64,000 bases of DNA from CAVSNH01 sp963729275 (GTDB lineage Bacteria; Actinomycetota; Acidimicrobiia; Acidimicrobiales; RAAP-2), in the NCBI GenBank assembly GCA_963729275.1, contig CAVSNH010000004.1, positions 310,001-374,000 of the forward strand, in the 5' to 3' direction. Numbering within the stretch: position 1 is the stretch's first letter; each line of letters begins with the position of its first letter. The translations under genes and the position numbers were made by a program. Below the pieces are notes generated by a model. The model did not search any database. It had not been told where the DNA came from and was given only the letters and a program-made list of their open reading frames with translations. Below, piece after piece: positions 36,076 to 44,327 of the stretch.

Positions 36076-39000
36076 TCAGTTGGCGGTCGGCACCAACTCC
36101 TGCAGGAACGCGACGAGGGCGGGGGCGTAACCGGCATCCGCGTCGGGGACGGGTACGGGAATGAGTAAGCGGTGCAGATCGGGCTGGATCCTCGCACCGG
36201 GGGCCAACCGCCTGAGACGGACTTCGGCCGAGGCGGGCAGGTCGATAGGCGAGATCTTGACGGTGGCCGGCGGCGCATCCCCACCGAGCGCCGAGCGCTG
36301 GGCGCCGGGGCGCGGGCCCGCCACGGCCAGGTCGGTGATGCCGAGACGAAGGCACTCGACCCGCAAGCGGGCGACGTCGAGCAAGGCGCGGGCCGGCCCG
36401 GGAAGGGGCCCGAACCTGTCCTGCCACTCGGCGGCCACGTCGTCGACCTCCTCGTGGGTCCGCACCGCGGCCAGCCGACGGTATGCCTCGAGCCGTGCGT
36501 CCTCGGCCGGGACGTAGGCCGGCGGCAGGTGGGCGGCGTCGGGGACGTCGATGGACAGCTCGATGGGCTGTGGGCGCGGCTCACCCTTGAGCTCCGAGAC
36601 GGCTTCCGAGACCATCTGCACGTACAAGTCGTAACCCACGGCCGCGATGTGACCGGACTGGTCGCGGCCGAGCAGGTTGCCCGCACCCCGGATCTGCAGG
36701 TCGCGCAACGCGATCTTGAAGCCGGAACCAAGCTCGGTGTGATCGCCGATGGTCCGCAGTCGCTCGTAGGCCTGCTCCGACAGCACCCGATCGATCGGAT
36801 GGAACAGGTAGGCATAGGCCCGCTGGCCGGCACGTCCGACCCGTCCCCTGAGCTGGTGGAGCTGTCCCAGACCGAGGAGGTCGGCCCGGTCGACGACCAG
36901 CGTGTTCACGGTGGGCATGTCGATGCCCGACTCGACGATGGTCGTGCACACGAGGACGTCGTAGGCCCCCTCCCAGAAATCGAGGACCACACCTTCGAGC
37001 GAGCCCTCGTCCATCTGGCCATGGGCCACGGCCACCCGCGCCTCGGGGACGAGGTTCCGTACCCTCTCGGCCACTGCGTCGATGTCGTGGACCCGGTTGT
37101 GGACGTAGAAGACCTGGCCCTCCCGCAGCAGCTCGCGGCGCACCGCCTCGGACGCGGCGGCCTCGTCGAATTCACCCACGTGGGTGAGGATGGGCCGTCG
37201 GGCGGCCGGCGGCGTGTTGACCATGGAGAGGTCACGAATGCCGGTGAGGGCCATCTCGAGCGTCCGGGGGATGGGGTTGGCCGTGAGAGTCAGCACGTCG
37301 ACGCCTTCGGCCAGTGCCTTCATGGACTCCTTGTGGGTCACGCCGAAGCGCTGCTCCTCGTCCACCACGAGAAGGCCCAGCTTCTTGAAGTTGACGTCAC
37401 CACCGAGGAGCCGGTGGGTGCCGATCACGACGTCGACCGAACCGTCGGCCAGCCCGGCCAGAACCACACGGGCTTGGGCGTTGGTGAGGAATCGGCTGAG
37501 CATCTCCACCCGCATCGGGAACGGCCCGTAGCGGTCCGAGAAGGTCTGGAAGTGCTGGCTGGCAAGCAGGGTGGTGGGCACGAGGACGGCCGCTTGATAG
37601 CCGTCCTGGACCGCCTTGAAGACGGCCCGGATGGCCACTTCCGTCTTGCCGTAGCCCACGTCACCGCACACCAGCCGGTCCATGGGCCGGGCCTGCTCCA
37701 TGTCCGCCTTGACCTCTTCGATCGCCCGCAACTGGTCGCGGGTCTCGACGTAGGGGAACGACGCCTCGAGCTCGGCCTGCCACGGGGTGTCGGGGCCGAA
37801 GCCATGACCCGACACCTGCAGCCGCCGGCGGTAGAGGGCGACCAGCTCCTCGGCGATCTCGTGGACGGCCGCCCGCGCCCGTGCCCGGGTCCGCTGCCAC
37901 TCCGAGCCACCCAGCCGGTTGATCGTCGGGGAGTCACCCCCGGCATAAGGGGTGAGCAGGTCAATCTGGTCCGTGGGGAGGTAGAGCCGGTCGCCGCCTC
38001 GGTACTCGAGGAGGAGGTAGTCACGGGTGGCGCCAGCCATCGTCCGGGTCACCATCCCGCCGTAGAGGGCCACCCCGTGCTGCCGGTGGACGACGTAACC
38101 GCCCGGGGCCAGGTCGTCGAAGAACCCGTCGGTGGCGCGAGCCCGGGCCCGGGCCTGTCGGTGAGGCCGGCGCCGGCCGGTCACATCGGACTCGGCCAGC
38201 ACCGCTACCCGGCTACCGGGCAGGACGAAACCCCTGTCGACGGTGGCGATGACGATGCGGGCCCCGGGGCCCAACTGGTCCTCATCGCCGGCCGCCTCGG
38301 CCTCGACCGGCACCATCAGCCCTTCATCGGCCAGCACGACCGCCAGTCGCTCGGCGGCACCCGCGCTCTGGGCGCAGAGGAGGACGGTGTAACCGCTCTC
38401 GACCAGGCTGCGGACCTGGGCGACGAGCTTGCCGGCGTCACCCAGGATGGGCTCCCAGCCACGGCTCTCGATGGACGGGGCATCGGCGGCGTCACTCGAC
38501 GGCACCAGCGAGACCACGCCGGCTCCGCTGGAGGCGAGCATGCGATCGAAGGGAAGGTGCAGCCGGGGAGTGGCGCGCCCGATGTCCGCCCCCCAGGTGG
38601 AGGCCAGGGCCTCGGCCAGCGCGGACTCCTCCTCCAATAGCTCCCCGGCCCGGTCTCGCAGCCGGCGCGGCTCGACCAGGACGACGAGGGTGCCCTCGCC
38701 GAACATGTCGCAGACGAGCTCCTCACCCTCGACCAGCCACGGGAGCCACGACTCCATGCCGTCGAACACCTGGCCGTCGGCCAGCCGCTCCCACTGCTGG
38801 CGGCCCCACGGCTCGACGCCCACCAGGTCGGCCGCCCGCTTGCGCATGACCTCGTCGAGCACCAGCTCACGGCATCCGAACATCTCGGCGGCGGCCAGGT
38901 CCTCGACCGAGCGCTGATCACCGACATCGAACCGAGTCAACCGATCGACCTCGTCGCCCCACAGATCGATGCGCACGGGTCCATCGGCCGTCGACGGGAA

Positions 39001-39681
39001 CACGTCGACAATGCCGCCCCGGACGGCCAGCTCGCCTCGGTGCTCGACCATCGGCTCCCGGCGGTAACCGGCTGCCACCAGCGTGGCGACGAGCTCGTCG
39101 ACAGCTACTTGCTCGCCCTTGGCCACCCGAACCGGGCGGGCCGCCGACCGCCAGGGGCCGAGGCGCTGGAGGACGGCCTTGATCGGGGCGACGACGATGT
39201 TCGGCGCGGTCTCGACGGCGCCTGGCCCCCGCCGGCCGGCGGCTTCCCCATCGCCACCCTGTTCATCGGTGCCCCGCTTATCGGTACCTTGCTCATTGGT
39301 ACCCGGCACGCCTCCCAGTCGCCACAGCAGTCGGAGCCGACGGCCCATGGTGGCGACATCGGGACTGACCCGCTCGAAGGGGAGCGTTTCCCACGCCGGG
39401 AAGACCTCGACCCGACCACTACCGTTCCTGGAGCCGGGACCGGCGCCGGCGACCAGGCCATCTCCTGACCCCCCGGCGAAGGCCTCGAGGTCGTGCGCCA
39501 GCTGGTCAGCGGCCGCCCCGGTCGGGGTCACCACCAGCACCGGGCGGCGGGCACCGAGCCGGACGAGCCCGGCAAGGACGAAGGCCTGGGCCGGGGTGGC
39601 CACGGCCAGGGTGGCCGTGGGCGCGCCGACAACCCGCGTCATGGCGGGTTCGTTTCGGAGCAGCGAGGGGAGTGAACGCAC
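36076..39681 (-). CDS. mfd: Transcription-repair coupling factor Mfd
   Basis: A full-length Mfd of 1201 residues from GTG. The N-terminal UvrB-like module (FPAWETLPFERVSPD) is followed by the RNA-polymerase-interacting region near DYLLLEYRGGDRLYLP, then the translocase motor with Walker A GDVGYGKTEVA, the DEEQRFGV box, TANPIPRT, and RGRVGRAGQRAYAYL, and a C-terminal TRCF domain. It releases stalled RNA polymerase at lesions and recruits UvrA. One insertion rich in Gly/Asp/Thr (residues around 120-145) is unusual. The upstream 326-bp gap contains the 13-bp tandem repeat. Confidence 0.97.
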   Translation of the reverse strand: MRSLPSLLRNEPAMTRVVGAPTATLAVATPAQAFVLAGLVRLGARRPVLVVTPTGAAADQLAHDLEAFAGGSGDGLVAGAGPGSRNGSGRVEVFPAWETLPFERVSPDVATMGRRLRLLWRLGGVPGTNEQGTDKRGTDEQGGDGEAAGRRGPGAVETAPNIVVAPIKAVLQRLGPWRSAARPVRVAKGEQVAVDELVATLVAAGYRREPMVEHRGELAVRGGIVDVFPSTADGPVRIDLWGDEVDRLTRFDVGDQRSVEDLAAAEMFGCRELVLDEVMRKRAADLVGVEPWGRQQWERLADGQVFDGMESWLPWLVEGEELVCDMFGEGTLVVLVEPRRLRDRAGELLEEESALAEALASTWGADIGRATPRLHLPFDRMLASSGAGVVSLVPSSDAADAPSIESRGWEPILGDAGKLVAQVRSLVESGYTVLLCAQSAGAAERLAVVLADEGLMVPVEAEAAGDEDQLGPGARIVIATVDRGFVLPGSRVAVLAESDVTGRRRPHRQARARARATDGFFDDLAPGGYVVHRQHGVALYGGMVTRTMAGATRDYLLLEYRGGDRLYLPTDQIDLLTPYAGGDSPTINRLGGSEWQRTRARARAAVHEIAEELVALYRRRLQVSGHGFGPDTPWQAELEASFPYVETRDQLRAIEEVKADMEQARPMDRLVCGDVGYGKTEVAIRAVFKAVQDGYQAAVLVPTTLLASQHFQTFSDRYGPFPMRVEMLSRFLTNAQARVVLAGLADGSVDVVIGTHRLLGGDVNFKKLGLLVVDEEQRFGVTHKESMKALAEGVDVLTLTANPIPRTLEMALTGIRDLSMVNTPPAARRPILTHVGEFDEAAASEAVRRELLREGQVFYVHNRVHDIDAVAERVRNLVPEARVAVAHGQMDEGSLEGVVLDFWEGAYDVLVCTTIVESGIDMPTVNTLVVDRADLLGLGQLHQLRGRVGRAGQRAYAYLFHPIDRVLSEQAYERLRTIGDHTELGSGFKIALRDLQIRGAGNLLGRDQSGHIAAVGYDLYVQMVSEAVSELKGEPRPQPIELSIDVPDAAHLPPAYVPAEDARLEAYRRLAAVRTHEEVDDVAAEWQDRFGPLPGPARALLDVARLRVECLRLGITDLAVAGPRPGAQRSALGGDAPPATVKISPIDLPASAEVRLRRLAPGARIQPDLHRLLIPVPVPDADAGYAPALVAFLQELVPTAN

Positions 39682-39790
39682 TCTTACACGCTCAGGGTAT
39701 CGGGGAGGTCAGTCCGGAATGACGGGCGCTCCCTCAAGACCCGAGCGTGAGGTCGACCCTTACCTCAGGAGTGGCAGAGGCCGACCGGTC

Positions 39791-39907
39791 CACCGTCCAC
39801 CGCCACCGTCCACCGCCACCGTCCACCGCCACCGTCCACCGCCACCGTCCACCGCCACCGTCCACCGCCACCGTCCACCGCCACCGTCCACCGCCACCGT
39901 CCACCCC
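39791..39907. repeat. Nine tandem copies of a 13-bp unit upstream of mfd
   Basis: The unit is CACCGTCCACCGC, with eight perfect copies and a ninth ending CCCC. It lies in the 326-bp gap between mfd (start 39681) and the ABC permease gene (stop 40008). The remaining parts of this gap (39682-39790 and 39908-40007) show no gene or recognisable site. Because 13 is not a multiple of three, the array generates false frames on both strands. Confidence 0.95.
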
Positions 39908-40007
39908 GATGGCTGTCTCTCGTCGTCCGGAGCGAGAGGAGAGACCGATCTTCCTCTGTCCCGTCACGCTGCTCTGTTCCGTCGTGTCGCCCGGTTTCTG
40001 AAGCCGT

Positions 40008-40769
40008 TCAGCGGTGGCGCGGTTCCCAGCGAAACCGGCGGGCCGTGAAGATCAAGCCGCCGACCGCCCAGATGAGCATCACGACCAGATCGTCGACACG
40101 CAACCCCGACCCCGGACTGTTCTCGAATGAAGCGACGAGTGCCGTGACCATGTGCCGGATCGGGAAGAAGTCGGCGATCTTCGACAGCACCGATCCGTTG
40201 CTGACGGGGTAGAAGACGCCGGAGATGAAGACGATCGGAAGGTAGATCCCGTTGACCACCGCCGGGGCGGCGTCGGCGTTGGTCACGAGGATGGTCACGG
40301 CCAAGCCGAGGGCGCAGAAGGTCACGATCCCGACCGCCAAGGTCACAAGCGCGGCCGCCAGGTGGTAGGGGAAGTGGAGGTGGTAGAAGACCATCCCGAT
40401 TCCGACCACGATGACGGCCAGAATGGCCACGTTGATCATCACGCTGCCGATGATGCCGCCCATATAGGAGCCGATGGAGATCGGCGTCCCCCGCATGCGC
40501 TTGAGCATCCCGTTGTCGCGTCGCAGGCAGATGGTCATGGCCAGGTTCGTGTAGCAGGCGCCGATGAGGCCGAAGACGAGCATGGCCACCACCACGTACT
40601 GGTTGTAGCGAAGCGTGGTGCCCGGCACCCGGAACGACCCGGCCGACGAACCCACCACCACCAGGAAGACCACCGGGAACATGAAGGTGAAGAAGGCAGC
40701 CATGGGATTGCGCCAGTACGCCTTCTGCTCGTAACGCACCTGCTCCCTGGCCACCAGGACGTCGTTCAT
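40008..40769 (-). CDS. ABC-2 type transporter permease
   Basis: A protein of 253 residues. The start ATG at 40769 overlaps the stop of the ATP-binding gene by 4 bp (ATGA), which fixes it despite a longer open frame. Six hydrophobic segments are visible (for example AFFTFMFPVVFLVVVG and VMINVAILAVIVVGIGMVF), with the ABC-2 family segment LPIVFISGVFYPVSNG. These permeases export drugs, lipids or glycans. The substrate is not shown by the sequence. Confidence 0.9.
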   Translation of the reverse strand: MNDVLVAREQVRYEQKAYWRNPMAAFFTFMFPVVFLVVVGSSAGSFRVPGTTLRYNQYVVVAMLVFGLIGACYTNLAMTICLRRDNGMLKRMRGTPISIGSYMGGIIGSVMINVAILAVIVVGIGMVFYHLHFPYHLAAALVTLAVGIVTFCALGLAVTILVTNADAAPAVVNGIYLPIVFISGVFYPVSNGSVLSKIADFFPIRHMVTALVASFENSPGSGLRVDDLVVMLIWAVGGLIFTARRFRWEPRHR

Positions 40770-41683
40770 GGCGACTCCTCGCTGGTGAGGCTCAGGTAGA
40801 CGTCCTCGAGGGTCGGGCGGTCGACCGTCAGCCCGTCGAGGGCCTCGCCGCGCTCGATGGCCCATCCGGTGAGACGGTGGAGCACATCGGTGGGGTCGGC
40901 CAAGTGCACTTCCACGTACTCACCCCGCCGGGTGCACGCCGTCCCTTCGGTCAGAGGTAGGTCACCGATCGACAGACCGTTCGGCAGCCGGAACCGCACC
41001 GTCGTCGCCCCCTGGTCGCGACCGGCCAGGGTGTCCGGCGAACCTGCGGCCACCACCCGGCCCCTGGCGACGACCGTGACCGAGTCGGCGAGGGCTTGGG
41101 CCTCGTCCATGTAGTGGGTGGTGAGGACCACCGTGCGGCCCTCGGCGCACAGCCCACGAACCACATCCCATGCCTCCCGCCGGGCCGACGGGTCGAAACC
41201 GGTCGTGGGCTCGTCGAGGAAGATGAGCTCCGGGTTGCCGACCAGGGCCATCCCGAGGTCGAGCCGGCGCTGCTGACCGCCCGACAGGACCTTGACCCGG
41301 GACGTGGACTTGGCCTGGAGGCCGACCAGCTCGATGACCTCGGGCACCGGCCGGGGGCGAGGGTAGAGAACGGACCTCTGAGTGAGCGCTTCGTCGACGG
41401 TGAGGTACGGGTCGACGGCGCACTCCTGGAGGACGATCCCCACCTTTGACCGCAGTGACCGGTCGCGCCGTGCCGGATCCGAGCCGAGCACGGTGACCTG
41501 GCCGGCGTTGCGCCGTCGGTACCCCTCGAGGATCTCGACGGCCGTGGTCTTGCCCGCACCGTTGGGACCGAGCAGGGCGAGGACCTCACCCTGACGCACC
41601 TCGAGGTCAATGCCCCGAAGCGCCTCGGTCTCCCCGTACGACTTGGTCAGGCCGCGGACGGAGATGACGACATCGTCGGCCAC
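40766..41683 (-). CDS. ABC transporter ATP-binding protein
   Basis: A protein of 305 residues from GTG. Walker A GPNGAGKTTAV, Q-loop region VGIVLQECAV, signature LSGGQQRRLDL, Walker B LIFLDEPTTGFDPSA and the switch His in VLTTHYMDEAQ are all present. The C-terminal extension has the DrrA-type form that follows ABC-2 exporters. It is translationally coupled to the permease and begins 10 bp after the DoxX-like gene. Confidence 0.95.
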   Translation of the reverse strand: MADDVVISVRGLTKSYGETEALRGIDLEVRQGEVLALLGPNGAGKTTAVEILEGYRRRNAGQVTVLGSDPARRDRSLRSKVGIVLQECAVDPYLTVDEALTQRSVLYPRPRPVPEVIELVGLQAKSTSRVKVLSGGQQRRLDLGMALVGNPELIFLDEPTTGFDPSARREAWDVVRGLCAEGRTVVLTTHYMDEAQALADSVTVVARGRVVAAGSPDTLAGRDQGATTVRFRLPNGLSIGDLPLTEGTACTRRGEYVEVHLADPTDVLHRLTGWAIERGEALDGLTVDRPTLEDVYLSLTSEESP

Positions 41684-41693
41684 GACCGCCGGC

Positions 41694-42224
41694 TCAGCTG
41701 GCCGACGCCTCAGGCTCCTGCCGCGTGGCCAGGACGCCCTGGGCAGCCGTTACACCGAGTGCCGCGGCCAAGAGTGCCCGGACGAACCCACCGTGGGGCT
41801 TGCCCCGAAGCCCGTCGATCGAGAACCGACCAGGCCCGAGGGCGGCAATGGCGGTGGCCACCCCGGCGACGACGGCGACGTACTCCCAACCGCCTTTGAA
41901 GATGAAGAAGCCCTTGCCCTTGTGGTCGGTGGCTGCCGCCGACGCCATCACGCCCACGATGCCGGCCGCGGCCATCGGCGTCATGGCGCCGACGGTGAGG
42001 AGCGCGCCGGTGCCGATCTCGGTGGCGGCTGCGACCCGTGCGTGCACGGCAGCCGGCTTGAAGCCGAGCCCGGCGAACCACCGCGTGGTGCCCTCCATGC
42101 CCCCCGGTCCTCGGACCTTGTTGAGCCCATGCGTCATCATCATCGGGCCGATGGTCAGGCGGAGCATGAGGGAGGCCATGTCCCTGCTCACCCCTCCGTC
42201 CCGGCTCTTGCTGGACTTCGCCAC
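41694..42224 (-). CDS. DoxX family membrane protein
   Basis: A protein of 176 residues from GTG with AAGGAG about 9 nt upstream. The DoxX core includes LMLRLTIGPMMMTHGLNKV and LGFKPAAVHARVAAATEIGTGALL, with four hydrophobic segments. DoxX proteins are associated with membrane redox processes and, in Mycobacterium, with a superoxide-detoxifying complex, but no partner is encoded here. It is the first gene of a three-gene unit with the ABC exporter. Confidence 0.88.
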   Translation of the reverse strand: MAKSSKSRDGGVSRDMASLMLRLTIGPMMMTHGLNKVRGPGGMEGTTRWFAGLGFKPAAVHARVAAATEIGTGALLTVGAMTPMAAAGIVGVMASAAATDHKGKGFFIFKGGWEYVAVVAGVATAIAALGPGRFSIDGLRGKPHGGFVRALLAAALGVTAAQGVLATRQEPEASAS

Positions 42225-42386
42225 GCTCCACTCCTTCCCGTCGTCTCCCGGCAGCTGCCCGACGCATTGTTCGGGTCGGAGACCCTCGATGCTCGAGGCT
42301 CTTTTGACGCCTGCTCACCGTAGCGGCTGTGACATCCCGCCATCGACGGCTGCGCCATCGCCGCAACGGGGCAGAGTGCCCGCCCA

Positions 42387-42406
42387 CGGGCCCGGTTACG
42401 GGCCCG
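42387..42406 (-). terminator. GC-rich hairpin downstream of pth
   Basis: Two copies of the palindrome CGGGCCCG separated by GTTA form a perfect 8-bp stem with a tetraloop, 72 nt beyond the pth stop codon. It has no U-tract, so it could be an intrinsic terminator of the type common in high-GC actinobacteria or a chance palindrome. The rest of the 250-bp gap shows nothing else of note. Confidence 0.4.
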
Positions 42407-42478
42407 ATCAGAGCGGGCGAAGGGGCCGTTGTTCGGCCCGGCCGGATGAGATCCCCCGACGGGGCGCACCGGGAGGCA

Positions 42479-43042
42479 TCAGGTGGAATTGAATCGGTTC
42501 ATGGCTGCCTCGACCCCATCGGAGGCGATGGCCTCGACCGCATCGGCCGCCTGCTCGACGGCCACGTCCAGGAGCGCCCGGTCGGACCGGCTCGGTCGGC
42601 GGAGAACGTAGTCGGCACCCGACTGGGCTCCCGGGGGCTTCCCGATGCCAATGCGCACCCGTAGGAAGTCGTTCGTGTGCAGATGGGCCACGAGTGACTT
42701 GAGCCCGTTGTTGCCCGCCGTCCCTCCACCGGCCTTGACCCGGATGCGCCCCGGGGGAAGGTCGAGCTCGTCGTGGACCACGACCAGACGCTCCTCGAGT
42801 TGGCCGTCAAGCCGAGCTCGGCGCACGATCGGGGCTGCCGCCATCCCCGAGTCGTTCATATAGGTGAGCGGGACGGCGAGGAGCACCCTGCGGCCGGCGA
42901 CCTCGACGGTGGTGGCGGTGGCGCGCAGGCCCTTTTCGGACCGGAGCCGGCCACCATGGCGGCCGGCCAAGAGCGCGACGGTGTCGGCCCCCACGTTGTG
43001 ACGGGTGCCCTCGAACTCCGCACCCGGATTGCCCAGCCCCAT
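42479..43042 (-). CDS. pth: Peptidyl-tRNA hydrolase
   Basis: A protein of 187 residues that recycles peptidyl-tRNA. The active-site set is present: Asn in GLGNPG, His in TRHNVG, Asp in YMNDSG, Asn in GTAGNNGLKSL, together with the substrate loop VVHDELDLPPGRIRVK. The ATG at 43042 sits inside the first beta-strand: in-frame codons upstream (ADLVV) look like the missing strand but contain no ATG, GTG or TTG back to the stop overlapping the rplY end. The true initiation may use an unusual codon, or the frame upstream may be shifted. The gene is 63 bp after rplY, the order known in Mycobacterium. Confidence 0.95.
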   Translation of the reverse strand: MGLGNPGAEFEGTRHNVGADTVALLAGRHGGRLRSEKGLRATATTVEVAGRRVLLAVPLTYMNDSGMAAAPIVRRARLDGQLEERLVVVHDELDLPPGRIRVKAGGGTAGNNGLKSLVAHLHTNDFLRVRIGIGKPPGAQSGADYVLRRPSRSDRALLDVAVEQAADAVEAIASDGVEAAMNRFNST

Positions 43043-43105
43043 GACGACGAGGTCGGCCGGTGCCCCCGAGCGCTCGCCCTGTGGGGCACGCCGACGACGG
43101 AGCGT

Positions 43106-43798
43106 CTAGCCCTCCGAGCTGTCGCCGGCCTCGGCCGACGCCGACGCCTCCCCGCCACCGGCCGAGGCGGCACCTTCGGCCCCTTCGGCTGCCTCTTCGC
43201 CTTCGGCAAGCTCCCCTTCTGCCGGCTCCTCGAGGGCTTGGACCCGCGGCGGTTGGCCGGTGACCACCGAGGCCTCGACATCGGTTTCGAGCTCGACCCC
43301 CGGCGGAATGGCGATGTCGGACACGTGCAAGGTGCTCCCGATGGTGAGCTCGGAGATGTCCAGCTCCACTGACGACGGAATGTCGGCCGGCTTGGCTTTC
43401 ACAGCCAGGGCGAAGAGCTGCTGCTCGACGACACCGTCTCCGTGGGCCACCTCGAGGGCCTCGCCTACCAGGTTGATGCTGACCTCGGCACTGATGACCT
43501 CGTCACGCCGGACGATGAGGAAGTCCACGTGGGTGACCACGTTGCGGAACGGGTGCCGTTGGATGTCGCGGGCCAGGGTCAGGTAGCTCGTGCCGTCGAC
43601 CTGGAGCGAGAGCAGGGTGTTGGTGCCCGCCTCACCGGAGAGGGCCACCTGGAAGTCGCGGGCACCGACGGCAACAGGCACGGGATCGGCTCCGTGGCCG
43701 TAGACCACGCCGGGGATCTTGCCGTCGGTGCGGAGGCGCCGCGTCGATCGGGAGCCGATGGGGCGGCCGGCTTCGGCCTGGAGTGTGACTTCGGGCAT
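43106..43798 (-). CDS. rplY: 50S ribosomal protein L25 (CTC form)
   Basis: A protein of 230 residues. The ATG at 43798 has GAGGAGA upstream. The L25 domain (VTLQAEAGRPIGSRSTRRLR and PGVVYGHGADPVP) binds 5S rRNA. A longer CTC-type C-terminal domain follows (ELDISELTIGSTLHVSDIAIP). The tail from residue ~190 is very rich in Glu, Ala and Gly, as in other actinobacterial L25 proteins. All of this is normal for the family. Confidence 0.96.
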   Translation of the reverse strand: MPEVTLQAEAGRPIGSRSTRRLRTDGKIPGVVYGHGADPVPVAVGARDFQVALSGEAGTNTLLSLQVDGTSYLTLARDIQRHPFRNVVTHVDFLIVRRDEVISAEVSINLVGEALEVAHGDGVVEQQLFALAVKAKPADIPSSVELDISELTIGSTLHVSDIAIPPGVELETDVEASVVTGQPPRVQALEEPAEGELAEGEEAAEGAEGAASAGGGEASASAEAGDSSEG

Positions 43799-44327
43799 GG
43801 GAAACGTCTCCTCGAGGGGGCCGGCTGGCACCGAGATTCAGGACTGGACCGACGGCCGATCCGCCCCAGGCGCCGATCCGCGGCTCCTGATGATACCGAA
43901 CCTCGGGGCCACCCAGCCAGATCGGGCGGGACGGTTCGACGGAACGCGACCGCCAGCGACCCGAAGGGGCTTGGGCACTGCGCAGCTCCATGCCTCTGAC
44001 CACGTGGTGCGGTCGGACAACTCGGGAATGGCTGCCACCAGCTCGGTCATGAGCCGGCCGGTTCACGACTTCGATTTGGCCCTCGTCCCGACCCGAGGAG
44101 ATGGCGGTCACCCCGACGCGGTCCAACGGCTCGAAGCCGCTCTGCATAGGCCCGGCGGATAGGCCCGGCGGATAGGCCCGGCGAATGCCGCGAACAGCCA
44201 CTTCGCCGACTCATTGGTTTACTCTGAGCTGCGTATCGGTGTCTCCGGGACGCCAACGGCATTGCCGGGGGAAGCCACGACCTTCGGGCTCCGCCATTAG
44301 ACCCATCAGCACGAGACGCCTTGGTAG
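43799..44327. other. 529-bp intergenic region without recognised gene
   Basis: Between the divergent rplY and methyltransferase genes. Apart from the 13-bp repeat at 44146-44184, open frames on either strand are Arg/Pro-rich shadows with no family resemblance. No tRNA or RNA gene was recognised. The region must hold the rplY and methyltransferase promoters, but I cannot point to either. Confidence 0.5.
44146..44184. repeat. Three tandem copies of a 13-bp unit
   Basis: The unit is ATAGGCCCGGCGG, present three times head to tail, the last ending in A. It lies in the gap between rplY and the methyltransferase gene and is unrelated in sequence to the other 13-bp array at 39791. Confidence 0.85.

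Noticed and set aside
36172..38640. Long open frame of 822 codons opposite mfd
   Set aside because: It is the antisense of a strongly conserved gene, with a composition rich in Gly, His, Asp and Arg typical of a high-GC shadow and no family motif.
10306..39907. CRISPR array
   Set aside because: The tandem repeats are contiguous without spacers and there are no cas genes in the window.
39734..39967. Open frame with Gly/Trp/Arg repeats
   Set aside because: Created by the 13-bp array; no start site signal and no family.
42284..42305. CCTCGA/TCGAGG hairpin followed by T-rich tract on the + strand
   Set aside because: No plus-strand gene ends upstream of it, and on the minus strand the T-tract is on the wrong side.
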